DNA of 64,000 nucleotides from contig JAGIAD010000001.1 in assembly GCA_017745075.1 (NCBI GenBank), positions 1 to 64,000 on the forward strand. Reading direction: 5' to 3'. Shown piece by piece: positions 29,522-39,503 of the stretch (position 1 is the first letter of the stretch; every line of letters starts with the position of its first letter). The DNA is from Sphingobacteriaceae bacterium (lineage in GTDB: Bacteria > Bacteroidota > Bacteroidia > Sphingobacteriales > Sphingobacteriaceae). The notes under the pieces were generated by a model. That model was not told the DNA's origin, ran no database searches, and saw nothing but the letters and a program-made list of their open reading frames with translations. Both the position numbers and the translations under genes were made by a program.

Positions 29522-30661
29522 ATGGCAAAACAGATTAGCGAATTAAAATTAGGTATTTTAGGTGGTGGGCAATTGGGCAGGATGCTCATTCAACAAGCAA
29601 TCAATTACAATGTAACCACATTGGTTTTAGACCCAGATCCTGATGCTCCCTGCAAACATATCTCTAATTACTTCGAAAATGGTTCCATTACCGATTTTGA
29701 CACCGTTTATAACTTCGGAAAGAAAGCTGATATTATCACCATTGAAATTGAAAAAGTAAATATCGATGCGCTTGAGCAGCTCGAAAAGGAAGGTAAAAAA
29801 GTTTTCCCTCAATCGAGAGTTATCCGTTTAATTCAGGATAAAGGTGTACAGAAGCAGTTTTTTAAAGAAAATGATATTCCTACCTCCCCTTTTCAGATTG
29901 TAAATACCAAAGAAGATATGGAGAACAGCCATTTCCATTTTCCATACATTTTGAAACTGAGGAAAGATGGCTACGACGGTAAAGGCGTAATGAAAATCAA
30001 CAGTGCTGCCGATCTGGACAAAGCTTTTGATGCCCCTTGTATTATTGAAAAATTGGTCGATTTTGATAAAGAAGTTGCTGTAATTGTGGCGCGCAATTCC
30101 AATGGCGATATGAAAACCTTCCCAATGGTAGAGATGGAATTTAATCCGGAAGCCAACTTGGTCGAATTTCTGATTTCTCCTTCAACTTTTGCTGAAAGTC
30201 TGCAACAAAAGGCAGAAAATATTGCCAAAAATATCGCCTCGGCAATGAACATTACCGGAATTTTAGCGGTTGAGATGTTTGTTTGCAAAGATGGAGAATT
30301 ATTGGTTAATGAGGTTGCTCCGCGCCCGCACAATAGCGGCCACCAAACCATAGAAGGTAATTATGTTTCTCAATTTGAGCAGCATTTACGCGCTATCTAT
30401 AATTTACCGTTGGGCGATACCAGCAGTATTACCAATGCCATTATGATTAACCTACTTGGCGAAAAAGGTTATGAAGGCGTAGCTAAATATGAAAATTTAG
30501 AGAAAATACTGTCTATCGATGGTGTTTATGTTCACTTATACGGAAAGAAATACACAAAACCCTTCCGCAAAATGGGCCATGTAACCATCGTAGATATCGA
30601 CAGGGAAAAAGCAATCGAAAAAGCACGATTTGTACAAAAAACATTAAAAGTAATCGCCTAA
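29522..30661 (+). CDS. purK: 5-(carboxyamino)imidazole ribonucleotide synthase
   Basis: LKLGILGGGQLGRMLIQQAINYN...EVAPRPHNSGHQTIEG; ATG at 29522. Confidence 0.97.
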   Translation: MAKQISELKLGILGGGQLGRMLIQQAINYNVTTLVLDPDPDAPCKHISNYFENGSITDFDTVYNFGKKADIITIEIEKVNIDALEQLEKEGKKVFPQSRVIRLIQDKGVQKQFFKENDIPTSPFQIVNTKEDMENSHFHFPYILKLRKDGYDGKGVMKINSAADLDKAFDAPCIIEKLVDFDKEVAVIVARNSNGDMKTFPMVEMEFNPEANLVEFLISPSTFAESLQQKAENIAKNIASAMNITGILAVEMFVCKDGELLVNEVAPRPHNSGHQTIEGNYVSQFEQHLRAIYNLPLGDTSSITNAIMINLLGEKGYEGVAKYENLEKILSIDGVYVHLYGKKYTKPFRKMGHVTIVDIDREKAIEKARFVQKTLKVIA

Positions 30662-30734
30662 GTCCCGGAATAGAAACTAAAGCCAGGATAGGGATTCGGC
30701 ATTTAAAAGAAATTTAAAAAGAAATAAAACAAAT

Positions 30735-31235
30735 ATGAGTCAAGGAAATTCAAATTCGGCATTGGTTGGAATTATAATGGGCAGTAAATCAGATCTGCCT
30801 GTGATGCAGGATGCTGCTGATGTATTAAAAGAATTTGGAATAAACTACGAAATTACGGTTGTTTCTGCCCACAGAACGCCCGAACGCATGTTTAATTATG
30901 CTAAAGAAGCACAAGGCCGTGGCCTAAAAGTAATTATTGCCGGTGCCGGTGGTGCTGCTCACTTGCCGGGTATGGTGGCTTCTATAACCACGTTGCCAGT
31001 AATCGGGGTTCCGGTTAAATCTTCAAACTCTATCGATGGCTGGGACAGTATTTTATCGATTTTACAGATGCCAAACGGTATTCCGGTTGCGACGGTAGCT
31101 TTAAATGCCGCTAAAAATGCAGGTTTATTGGCCACGCAGATCCTGGCTACAGCTGATGAAGCTTTAACGGTTAAAATGCAGGCTTATAAAGATGAACTGA
31201 GAAAAAAAGTTGAAGAAAGTGCTGATAGTCTTTAA
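30735..31235 (+). CDS. purE: 5-(carboxyamino)imidazole ribonucleotide mutase
   Basis: [17 protein letters not shown]...[15 protein letters not shown]...[16 protein letters not shown]. Confidence 0.98.
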   Translation: MSQGNSNSALVGIIMGSKSDLPVMQDAADVLKEFGINYEITVVSAHRTPERMFNYAKEAQGRGLKVIIAGAGGAAHLPGMVASITTLPVIGVPVKSSNSIDGWDSILSILQMPNGIPVATVALNAAKNAGLLATQILATADEALTVKMQAYKDELRKKVEESADSL

Positions 31236-31255
31236 AATTAAAAATCAATATTAAC

Positions 31256-31915
31256 ATGGCGCTCTTAGTTTTCCTCTTTGTTGGATTCATTATCCTCTAC
31301 AATTTAATTATTAATTTAACCAATTTGTCTAAAATCGTCGAATATTGTTTCGAAACCGGATCATTAGATGATTATTGGAGTCTTTTTTACAAGGCTTGTA
31401 TTAGCACAAGAGCAATTTATAGCAGCATTATTGCCGTAGTTATCGGCTTTTTAACTTTTATTGCTATTGCACCCTTTGTGATTATAAAAGGAATCCTTGT
31501 AGGCAAAAAAGTAGCATATGATATTAGTTCTGGAGCCATTTTTCAATATGAAAATTATAACCTGCCCAATACCAAATTTGCCTATACTAATATAAAGCAA
31601 TTGGGAATTGAACGTTTTGAAAGTACCGCAACCGGGCATCTGGCGGTAGACCTGCCACTTATTATGGCCTATATTGACCAAGCTTGCGATGCCAATAGCA
31701 TCAAAATTAAACAGCAACTGATGCAGTACTATGACCTGGTTAACGAGATGCAGGTGCAGGTACCACTTATAATTGAAACAGGCGAAAAAGTTTTTCCCGT
31801 ATATATAATTTACACTGAACAACACAAAGAATCATTTCAAAAAATTGGCCCCTTATTGAAAGAAAATCATTTTCAAAATGCATTATATTTTTCCATTTTA
31901 AATATGGATGATTAA
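31256..31915 (+). CDS. membrane protein of unknown function
   Basis: 219 aa ORF, ATG, two N-terminal hydrophobic segments. Confidence 0.6.
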   Translation: MALLVFLFVGFIILYNLIINLTNLSKIVEYCFETGSLDDYWSLFYKACISTRAIYSSIIAVVIGFLTFIAIAPFVIIKGILVGKKVAYDISSGAIFQYENYNLPNTKFAYTNIKQLGIERFESTATGHLAVDLPLIMAYIDQACDANSIKIKQQLMQYYDLVNEMQVQVPLIIETGEKVFPVYIIYTEQHKESFQKIGPLLKENHFQNALYFSILNMDD

Positions 31916-31997
31916 GATTTATGCTGGAATCTAAATAACCGACATAAAGAGCGTAATCATATTGGTATTGATTATTCTCTGTAAAAAACACTCCGAA

Positions 31998-32561
31998 CTA
32001 ATTCAAACTCGGGTCTGCCGGAAAATTACTGATATGTGCATATTTAGGCCCCAGGTTTACGATAACGTCTCTCCATAATTTTTCGTCGTCGTTACTGAAA
32101 ATAAGATCAGGATTAAATTTATCGCTCACCATCCAGGCATTTTGTTCTATTTCTCGGTCTAACTGGCCCTTATCCCATCCCGAATAACCCATAAAAAATT
32201 TAATTTCATCAGCATTGATCGCGTTGGTATTAATGAGGATTTTAAGTGTTTCGAAGTTTCCGCCCCAGTACAAACCATTCCCTATATCTTCGCCACTTTG
32301 AAGTTTATCATAACTTCTATGAATAAAATGTAGGGTATCTGCAGCAACAGGCCCACCGAAATAGATATAATTTTGCGCGTTCCATAAATCATGGATTACA
32401 TCATTTAAGATCAGATTTCCTACCTGGTTGAGGATATAGCCCACAGTACCTTCATCGCCATGTTCGGTGAGGAGTACAACAGACCTCTTAAAATTGGGAT
32501 CGGCCATAAACGGTTCTGAGATAAGCAAGCGGCCGGTTTTTGGTTTTATATTGTTCAGCAT
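31998..32561 (-). CDS. YqgE/AlgH family protein
   Basis: KPKTGRLLISEPFMADPNFKRSVVLLTEHGDEGTVGYILNQ...YFGGPVAADTLHFIH...GYSGWDKGQLDREI. Confidence 0.93.
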   Translation of the reverse strand: MLNNIKPKTGRLLISEPFMADPNFKRSVVLLTEHGDEGTVGYILNQVGNLILNDVIHDLWNAQNYIYFGGPVAADTLHFIHRSYDKLQSGEDIGNGLYWGGNFETLKILINTNAINADEIKFFMGYSGWDKGQLDREIEQNAWMVSDKFNPDLIFSNDDEKLWRDVIVNLGPKYAHISNFPADPSLN

Positions 32562-32572
32562 GATGATAATCG

Positions 32573-32603
32573 TTTGTTACACCGTAAAAGATACCTATTT
32601 TTG
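32573..32603 (+). promoter_or_regulatory. Bacteroidota-type promoter: TTTG (-33), 19-bp spacer, TATTTTTG (-7), 4 nt before pdxH ATG
   Basis: TTTG 32573-32576; TATTTTTG 32596-32603. Confidence 0.75.
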
Positions 32604-32607
32604 TTAA

Positions 32608-33258
32608 ATGCAAGTTACAAATGAATTTCTACAAAACCTGCGCCAAGATTACAAAAGCGCCTCACTGAACGAATCAGACGTTGATCAGGACCCGATTGTC
32701 CAGTTTCAAAAATGGTTTCAGGATGCCGTTGATGCCCAGGTATACGAACCCAATGTAATGACTCTGGCTACTGCAGATAAAGCCGGCCGGCCAGATGCCC
32801 GTATCGTTTTACTTAAGGGAGTTGATGCAAATGGATTCAGGTTTTTTACGAATTACCTGAGTGCAAAAGGAAAAGAGCTGAAACGAAACCCTTTTGCAGC
32901 ATTGGTATTTTTCTGGCCAGATCTGGAAAGACAGGTAAGGATTGAAGGAACTGTAGAAAAACTCGATAAAGAAACTTCTGAAGAATATTTCAATACAAGG
33001 CCTCTCGATAGTCAGATTGGAGCAGTAGCCTCCCCACAGAGTCAGGTTATCCCAAACAGGGTATTTCTGGAAGAAAAATTCGAAGAATTAAAAGCTAAAA
33101 GTGCAGGTAAAGGTATAGCCAAACCTGCACATTGGGGTGGTTATATTGTAAAACCCACCAGGATAGAATTTTGGCAAGGAAGAAGCAGCCGACTGCACGA
33201 CAGAATAAATTTCGAAAAGGTTAAAGGAACCTGGACCAAAACCAGGCTGGCACCATAA
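32608..33258 (+). CDS. pdxH: pyridoxamine 5'-phosphate oxidase
   Basis: MTLATADKAGRPDARIVLLKGVDANGFRFFTNYLSAKGKEL...EFWQGRSSRLHDRI. Confidence 0.97.
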   Translation: MQVTNEFLQNLRQDYKSASLNESDVDQDPIVQFQKWFQDAVDAQVYEPNVMTLATADKAGRPDARIVLLKGVDANGFRFFTNYLSAKGKELKRNPFAALVFFWPDLERQVRIEGTVEKLDKETSEEYFNTRPLDSQIGAVASPQSQVIPNRVFLEEKFEELKAKSAGKGIAKPAHWGGYIVKPTRIEFWQGRSSRLHDRINFEKVKGTWTKTRLAP

Positions 33259-33358
33259 ATAAGGCTGTTCGTAAAAACTAAAAGAGATCGCCTTTACAGC
33301 ATGATCTTTATTTTAATTAATTGTTTACCATTAATTCTCTTTTTAATCTTATTAAAAG

Positions 33359-34252
33359 ATGAAACAAATCTCAGTTATAGGATCTGGCACCATGGGAAAT
33401 GGCATCGCCCATACCTTTGCTCAATTCAATTATAAAGTAAACCTGGTTGATATCAATCAGCCAGCATTGGATAGGGCAATACAGACCATCACTAAAAATC
33501 TAGACAGGCAGGTTGCAAAAGGAACCTTAACAGAAGATCGGAAAGCAATCGCCCTGAATAACATTACCACGTATATCTCGATAAAGGATGGCGTTCAGGA
33601 TTCCGATTTAATTGTAGAAGCCGCTACTGAAAACGTAGACTTAAAATTGAAGATTTTTAAGGATTTAGATGAGTATGCACCAGCACATGCTATTCTCGCT
33701 TCCAATACCTCCTCTATTTCCATTACGCAGATTGCTGCGGTAACCGGTAGAGGTGATAAGGTGATCGGAATGCACTTTATGAACCCGGTTCCGGTAATGA
33801 AATTGGTTGAGGTAATAAGGGGTTATGCCACCAGTGATGAAACAACCAGTACCATTATGTCGCTTTCACAAAGTTTAGAAAAAGTACCGGTAGAAGTAAA
33901 TGATTATCCTGGCTTTGTAGCTAACCGCATTTTAATGCCGATGATTAATGAGGCTATTTATACGCTGTACGAAGGTGTTGCAGGCGTGCTTGAAATCGAT
34001 ACTGTAATGAAACTTGGAATGGCACACCCGATGGGGCCTTTGCAATTAGCAGATTTTATAGGCCTCGATGTTTGTCTGGCAATTTTAAAAGTATTGCATG
34101 ATGGTTTTGGTAATCCTAAATATGCACCTTGTCCTTTATTGGTGAATATGGTTACTGCAGGTAAAAAAGGTGCCAAAAGTGGCGAAGGTTTTTATAAATA
34201 TACTCCGGGATCAAAAGACCTCGTGGTTTCTGATAAATTTAAAAAATCCTAA
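33359..34252 (+). CDS. 3-hydroxybutyryl-CoA dehydrogenase
   Basis: ISVIGSGTMGNGIAHTFAQFNYKVNLVDI...GMHFMNPVPVMKLVEVI...NDYPGFVANRILMPMINEAI. Confidence 0.95.
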   Translation: MKQISVIGSGTMGNGIAHTFAQFNYKVNLVDINQPALDRAIQTITKNLDRQVAKGTLTEDRKAIALNNITTYISIKDGVQDSDLIVEAATENVDLKLKIFKDLDEYAPAHAILASNTSSISITQIAAVTGRGDKVIGMHFMNPVPVMKLVEVIRGYATSDETTSTIMSLSQSLEKVPVEVNDYPGFVANRILMPMINEAIYTLYEGVAGVLEIDTVMKLGMAHPMGPLQLADFIGLDVCLAILKVLHDGFGNPKYAPCPLLVNMVTAGKKGAKSGEGFYKYTPGSKDLVVSDKFKKS

Positions 34253-34271
34253 ATTTTTTAGCATTTAATTT

Positions 34272-34279
34272 TATATTTG
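34272..34279 (+). promoter_or_regulatory. TATATTTG -7 element 4 nt upstream of ruvB ATG
   Basis: Perfect TAnnTTTG match. Confidence 0.65.
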
Positions 34280-34283
34280 CTGT

Positions 34284-35306
34284 ATGAATGAGTATCTGGA
34301 TCCTGAAGCAAACAAGCTAACCCCTACCGACCGTGATATTGAAAGGGTTTTAAGGCCACAGGCTTTTGAAGACTTTACCGGACAGGAAAAGGTGATGGAG
34401 AACCTGAAGGTTTTTGTTCAGGCGGCAAAACTCCGTGGAGAAGCTTTAGATCATGTGCTTTTACACGGTCCTCCGGGACTGGGTAAAACTACCCTTTCGC
34501 ATATCATTGCCAATGAAATGGCCACTGGTATTAAGGTAACCTCTGGTCCTGTTTTGGATAAACCTGGAGATTTAGCCGGCTTATTAACAGGCCTTGATGA
34601 AGGCGATATTCTTTTTATTGATGAAATTCACCGTTTATCACCTTTGGTAGAAGAATACCTGTACTCTGCCATGGAGGATTTTAAGATCGATATTATGTTG
34701 GAAACCGGTCCCAATGCCCGCTCTGTGCAGATCTCGCTTAATCCTTTTACACTGGTTGGCGCTACTACCCGTTCAGGCTTGTTAACTGCTCCTTTAAGGG
34801 CACGTTTCGGGATTAATGCACGCTTAGCATATTATGATGCCAAATTATTAACAACGATTGTTTTAAGGTCATCTGAAATATTAAAAACGCCCATCAGTGA
34901 TGAAGGTGCCTACGAAATAGCACGCCGCAGCCGTGGCACACCGCGTATTGCCAATGCACTTCTGCGGAGAACAAGAGATTTCGCACAGATTAAGGGAAAC
35001 GGAAGCATTGATACCGAAATTGCACGTTATGCATTGGATGCATTGAATGTAGATGAACATGGCTTGGATGAGATGGATAACAGGATCCTGCTTACCATTA
35101 TCGACAAATTTAAGGGCGGTCCGGTTGGTTTAAAAACCATTGCAACTGCTGTTGGAGAAGATGAAGGTACCATAGAAGAAGTTTACGAACCTTTTTTGAT
35201 CCAGGAAGGTTATGTTATGCGCACTTCCCGTGGACGTGAAGTTACAGAAGCAGCGTATAAACACTTAAAGAAAAATTATCCGGGACAAGCAGGAAAGCTG
35301 TTTTAA
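34284..35306 (+). CDS. ruvB: Holliday junction branch migration DNA helicase RuvB
   Basis: [22 protein letters not shown]...[24 protein letters not shown]...[18 protein letters not shown]. Confidence 0.98.
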   Translation: MNEYLDPEANKLTPTDRDIERVLRPQAFEDFTGQEKVMENLKVFVQAAKLRGEALDHVLLHGPPGLGKTTLSHIIANEMATGIKVTSGPVLDKPGDLAGLLTGLDEGDILFIDEIHRLSPLVEEYLYSAMEDFKIDIMLETGPNARSVQISLNPFTLVGATTRSGLLTAPLRARFGINARLAYYDAKLLTTIVLRSSEILKTPISDEGAYEIARRSRGTPRIANALLRRTRDFAQIKGNGSIDTEIARYALDALNVDEHGLDEMDNRILLTIIDKFKGGPVGLKTIATAVGEDEGTIEEVYEPFLIQEGYVMRTSRGREVTEAAYKHLKKNYPGQAGKLF

Positions 35307-35317
35307 TTAAATATTTT

Positions 35318-35427
35318 CCCACAGATTAACTCAGATAAAAAACACAGATCATCACAGATATGATATGTTGGCTACATATCCAGAAAAATCATTTTAATCT
35401 GCGAGCCTGATCTGCTACATCTGTGGG
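35318..35427. repeat. inverted repeat CCCACAGAT...ATCTGTGGG with internal CACAGAT iterations
   Basis: 35318-35326 / 35419-35427; CACAGAT also in ACACAGATC and TCACAGATA. Confidence 0.7.
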
Positions 35428-35444
35428 GAAAAATGAAAAGATAT

Positions 35445-35828
35445 TTAAAGGTCTAACCGATAAGCTTTTCTGAAAATATTATCTGCAATATTATCGGTAT
35501 TAAAATTGACTAATAACCCCAATTTATACCCTGACAACTTCAAATAGGTAAGTAATTGTTTATGATGGACGTTCATAACAAATTCAACTGATTTTAATTC
35601 AACAACAACCTTTTTTTCTACTAAAAGATCCAATCTATATCCTACATCAACAGTGATTTCTTCGTATTGCATTGGTAAAGAAACCTGTCTTTCTACAAAC
35701 AAACCTGCTTTTTCTATTTCATATTTTAAGGCAGCTTCATAAGCAGATTCAAGCAATCCTGGGCCAAGTGTATTATAAACATTAAAAATACTTCCTCTTA
35801 TAATATAAGACACTTCGTTTTCTGTCAT
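35445..35828 (-). CDS. GxxExxY family protein, PD-(D/E)xK nuclease-like
   Basis: GPGLLESAYEAALKYE (GxxExxY) and VDVGYRLDLLVEKKVVVELKSVE (D...ExK). Confidence 0.9.
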   Translation of the reverse strand: MTENEVSYIIRGSIFNVYNTLGPGLLESAYEAALKYEIEKAGLFVERQVSLPMQYEEITVDVGYRLDLLVEKKVVVELKSVEFVMNVHHKQLLTYLKLSGYKLGLLVNFNTDNIADNIFRKAYRLDL

Positions 35829-35952
35829 TGCTTAAATCTAAATAATTTATTCCAAAAAGAGATATATCAAGCTCTATCTGGGAAAACTTGTTTAACAGAT
35901 TTAAGAAAACATTAAAGGAACTTCTGTGTTCATTAAATACAAATCAAACCGT

Positions 35953-37461
35953 ATGAATATTGAATTACGTAAACTAACGCTCGAAGATTATGCCGATCTT
36001 AAAGAATCAATGCTACAGGCCTACGACAGTATGGGCGGTTCCATCTGGCCAAAATCTAGTATCGCAAAACTTTTAAATATTTTTCCCGAGGGGCAGCTTT
36101 GCATCGCCGTTGATGATAAAGTTGTGGCCTGCTCGCTTTCAATTATTGTAAATTATGATGAGTACGGAGACCGGCACACCTATAAGTTAATTACCGGCGA
36201 TTACTCTTTTACCACACACGATCCCAATGGAGATACGCTTTATGGTATAGAAATTTTCGTGCACCCCGATTTCCGTGGTTTACGTTTAGGCAGGAGATTA
36301 TACGAAGCACGTAAAGAACTTTGCGAAAGCCTGAACCTAAAAAGTATTATAGCAGGTGGCAGAATTCCGGGATACCATCAATATGCAGAGCAGCTTAGTC
36401 CAAGGCAGTACATTGATAAAGTAAAAGCAAAGGAAATTTACGACCCAACCCTCACTTTTCAAATCTCTAATGATTTTCACGTCAGGAAAGTATTAAAGAA
36501 TTATTTACCAGGCGATAAAGAATCGAAAGAATACGCCACCTTAATTGAGTGGAATAACATTTATTACCAGGGTATTGATGCTTCGGCCCGTTCTGCAATG
36601 ACCATCCGTTTAGGTTTAGTGCAATGGGAAATGAGGTTGTTCCCTAATATGGAAGCATTTTACGAACAGGTTGAGTTTTTTGTAGATGCTTTGAGCGGTT
36701 ACAAATCAGATTTCGTGATGTTTCCTGAACTGTTTAATACGCCACTGTTGCAGCCATACAACCACTTACCGGAAATTGAGGCCATGCGCAAGCTTGCTGA
36801 AAAAACAGAAGCAATTGTACAAAAAATGCATGAATATTCTTTGAGCTACAATACCAATATCATTACCGGCAGTATGCCGATTATTGAGGATGGTAAACTA
36901 TATAATGCGACTTACCTTTGCCACCGTACCGGCAAAATTGATGAGTACAGGAAAATCCACATTACCCCCAATGAACAAAAATATTACGGTATGATTGGCG
37001 GCGATAAAGTGCAGGTTTTTGATACCGATTGTGGTAAAGTAGGCATTTTAATCTGTTATGATGTAGAATTCCCGGAACTGAGCCGCATTTATGCCGAGCA
37101 GGGTATGCAGATTTTGTTCGTGCCATTTTTAACTGACACTCAAAATGGTTATACACGTGTTCGTCATTGTGCACAGGCGAGGGCGATAGAAAACGAATGT
37201 TACGTGGCCATTGCAGGCTGTGTGGGCAATTTACCCAAGGTAAATAATATGGATATCCAGTTTGCGCAATCAGCAGTTTTTACCCCATCCGATTTTGCTT
37301 TCCCAACCAATGCCATCAAAGCAGAGGCAACACCAAATACCGAAATGGTACTGGTGGTAGATGTTGATCTACATTTATTAGAAGAACTGCATCATTATGG
37401 AACGGTAAAAGTGCTAAAAGACAGGCGGAAAGATCTTTATCAGGTTAAACTTTTAAAATAA
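35953..37461 (+). CDS. GNAT N-acetyltransferase fused to carbon-nitrogen hydrolase (nitrilase superfamily)
   Basis: N-terminal GNAT (FVHPDFRGLRLGRRLYEARKELCE) and C-terminal nitrilase (MFPELFNTPLLQ, YRKIHITPNE, GKVGILICYDVEFPEL); ATG at 35953. Confidence 0.93.
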   Translation: MNIELRKLTLEDYADLKESMLQAYDSMGGSIWPKSSIAKLLNIFPEGQLCIAVDDKVVACSLSIIVNYDEYGDRHTYKLITGDYSFTTHDPNGDTLYGIEIFVHPDFRGLRLGRRLYEARKELCESLNLKSIIAGGRIPGYHQYAEQLSPRQYIDKVKAKEIYDPTLTFQISNDFHVRKVLKNYLPGDKESKEYATLIEWNNIYYQGIDASARSAMTIRLGLVQWEMRLFPNMEAFYEQVEFFVDALSGYKSDFVMFPELFNTPLLQPYNHLPEIEAMRKLAEKTEAIVQKMHEYSLSYNTNIITGSMPIIEDGKLYNATYLCHRTGKIDEYRKIHITPNEQKYYGMIGGDKVQVFDTDCGKVGILICYDVEFPELSRIYAEQGMQILFVPFLTDTQNGYTRVRHCAQARAIENECYVAIAGCVGNLPKVNNMDIQFAQSAVFTPSDFAFPTNAIKAEATPNTEMVLVVDVDLHLLEELHHYGTVKVLKDRRKDLYQVKLLK

Positions 37462-37466
37462 TTGCC

Positions 37467-37509
37467 AAAAAGAAATGCCGGTCAGATTAATGTACCGGCA
37501 TTTCTTTTT
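37467..37509. terminator. bidirectional rho-independent terminator
   Basis: AAAAAGAAATGCCGGT (37467-37482)/ACCGGCATTTCTTTTT (37494-37509) between convergent genes. Confidence 0.85.
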
Positions 37510-37522
37510 TATCTAAAGCTAA

Positions 37523-37729
37523 TTATTTTCTCATCAGAAACCATATCACCAGGCCAATAATTACCGCTAGGGGCAATACCCATTTTAAGGCCTGACCTGC
37601 ACCGTTTTCATCTTTTTCGGTAACAGCTGGTTTGGCTGGTCCCGGATCTTCTTTATGACTTTCGTAATCTTTTTCAATCGGCTTAGGAGCTCCTCCTGAT
37701 TCCGTATGTTGTGGATCGATGTTTTCCAT
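37523..37729 (-). CDS. small single-TM hypothetical protein
   Basis: 68 aa, proline/glutamate-rich N-terminus, C-terminal TM VLPLAVIIGLVIWFLMRK. Confidence 0.6.
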   Translation of the reverse strand: MENIDPQHTESGGAPKPIEKDYESHKEDPGPAKPAVTEKDENGAGQALKWVLPLAVIIGLVIWFLMRK

Positions 37730-37850
37730 GTCTTATCTTTAAAAAGCCCTTCCAGCAAGGTAAATCCTGATCAGGAAGAGCGATAATCAATTAATTTAGT
37801 TCCTACATGGAGAACAAGCGATTCATGAAAATGTTTTAAATCATAAGCCT

Positions 37851-37858
37851 TATCTTTG
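37851..37858 (+). promoter_or_regulatory. TATCTTTG -7 element 7 nt upstream of queG GTG
   Basis: Perfect TAnnTTTG match. Confidence 0.65.
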
Positions 37859-37865
37859 CAGTCTG

Positions 37866-38801
37866 GTGTATAACAATTCTGCAAAATATAGCCAACTGAT
37901 CAAAGATGAAGCCCTCCGTTTGGGTTTTATGGCCTGTGGTATTTCAAAAGCTGAGTTTCTTGAAGAAGAAGCACCAAGGTTGGAAAAATGGCTGATGCAA
38001 AATCACCATGGAGAAATGAAATACATGGAAAATTATTTTGATAAACGCCTGGATCCCAGATTACTGGTTGATGGCGCTAAATCAGTAATCTCCTTATCGC
38101 TAAACTATTACACTGAAGAAAAGCAGTCAGACCCCAATGCGCCAAAGATTTCTAAGTATGCTTACGGACAGGATTACCATACTGTAATTAAGGAAAAATT
38201 AAAGGAACTTACTCATTTTATAGAAGAAAATATCGGAGAAGTTTCCGGAAGGGCATTTGTAGATTCTGCTCCGGTTTTAGACCGCGCCTGGGCAAAAAAA
38301 TCTGGTATTGGCTGGGTTGGCAAAAATTCTAACCTGATCAGTAAAACTGCTGGTTCTTTTTTCTTTCTTGCCGAGTTAATTGTTGATCTGGAACTGGAAT
38401 ACGATCACCCATACCATGCCGATTACTGTGGAACCTGTACCCGCTGCCTGGATGCCTGTCCTACCGATGCGATTATTGCACCACAGGTTGTGGATGGAAC
38501 GAAATGTATCTCCTACCTCACCATTGAGCTCAAAAATGAAATACCCAACGAATTTAAAAATAAAATGAGCAACTGGATGTTCGGTTGCGACATCTGCCAG
38601 GATGTTTGCCCCTGGAACCGCTTCTCTAAAGCACACAACGAGGAAGCCTTTAAGCCAGGGAACGGACTGCTTGATTTGAATGCAAAAGACCTGACCGAAA
38701 TTACAGATGATGTTTTTAAAAAGGTTTTTAAGGGCTCGGCGGTAAAGCGCACTAAATTTACCGGTTTAAAAAGGAATATCGATTTTTTGAAGCCTGAATA
38801 G
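37866..38801 (+). CDS. queG: epoxyqueuosine reductase (GTG start)
   Basis: [55 protein letters not shown]. Confidence 0.95.
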   Translation: MYNNSAKYSQLIKDEALRLGFMACGISKAEFLEEEAPRLEKWLMQNHHGEMKYMENYFDKRLDPRLLVDGAKSVISLSLNYYTEEKQSDPNAPKISKYAYGQDYHTVIKEKLKELTHFIEENIGEVSGRAFVDSAPVLDRAWAKKSGIGWVGKNSNLISKTAGSFFFLAELIVDLELEYDHPYHADYCGTCTRCLDACPTDAIIAPQVVDGTKCISYLTIELKNEIPNEFKNKMSNWMFGCDICQDVCPWNRFSKAHNEEAFKPGNGLLDLNAKDLTEITDDVFKKVFKGSAVKRTKFTGLKRNIDFLKPE

Positions 38802-38828
38802 TCACAAATCTTTTTTATATTTGATATT

Positions 38829-39032
38829 ATGACTGACATTCAACTATATACAAAATTGGCAGACTTACCTACTGGACTAAAAAAAAGAGTATCAGATTAT
38901 ATTGATTCTTTAATGGCGAAAGAGAAATTATTTGATAAATCTAAAAAGAGGGTATCTGGTTTAGGTAAAGGTTTAATTAGCATAAAGGATAATTTTAATG
39001 ATCCTATCGAAGGGTTTGAAGATTACCTATAA
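38829..39032 (+). CDS. DUF2281-like antitoxin
   Basis: Small ORF MTDIQLYTKLADLPTGLKKRVSDYIDSLMAK overlapping the PIN gene (TAATG). Confidence 0.8.
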   Translation: MTDIQLYTKLADLPTGLKKRVSDYIDSLMAKEKLFDKSKKRVSGLGKGLISIKDNFNDPIEGFEDYL

Positions 39033-39418
39033 TGAATCTTTTACTTGACACGCATATTATAATCTGGTTTATCACTAATGATGATAAACTTTCAAAAAAA
39101 ACCAAGAATCTTATTGAAGATTCAAAAAACAAGTGTTTTGTTAGTATAGCTACTTATTGGGAATTATCTATTAAATATGCGCTGGGGAGATTGAATTTAA
39201 ATTCAACAATTGAGGAAATATTTAGTATTATAGAAAAAAGTGGATTTGATATATTACCTATTACACTGAATCATATCATCCAACTTTCAAAGTTAGAGCA
39301 TTTCCATAATGATCCTTTTGACAGGTTGATGATATCCCAGTCAATTATTGAAAAGCTTTACATGGTAAGCAATGATAATTATTTCCCAGCTTACAAAATA
39401 CAACTCATTAATAAATAA
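39032..39418 (+). CDS. type II toxin, PIN domain (VapC-like)
   Basis: NLLLDTHIIIWFITND...VSIATYWELSIKYALGRL...HNDPFDRLMISQSI. Confidence 0.92.
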   Translation: MNLLLDTHIIIWFITNDDKLSKKTKNLIEDSKNKCFVSIATYWELSIKYALGRLNLNSTIEEIFSIIEKSGFDILPITLNHIIQLSKLEHFHNDPFDRLMISQSIIEKLYMVSNDNYFPAYKIQLINK

Positions 39419-39503
39419 TACGTTACACCAAATTATTCGTCATTAATAATCAGGTTAAACAGATCCTGAAACAAGTTACCATTGACAGTCCCTATAAAAG
39501 AAT

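Noticed and set aside
35445-35828. Restriction endonuclease call for the GxxExxY protein
   Set aside because: No methyltransferase partner; GxxExxY/PD-(D/E)xK-like is as far as the sequence supports.
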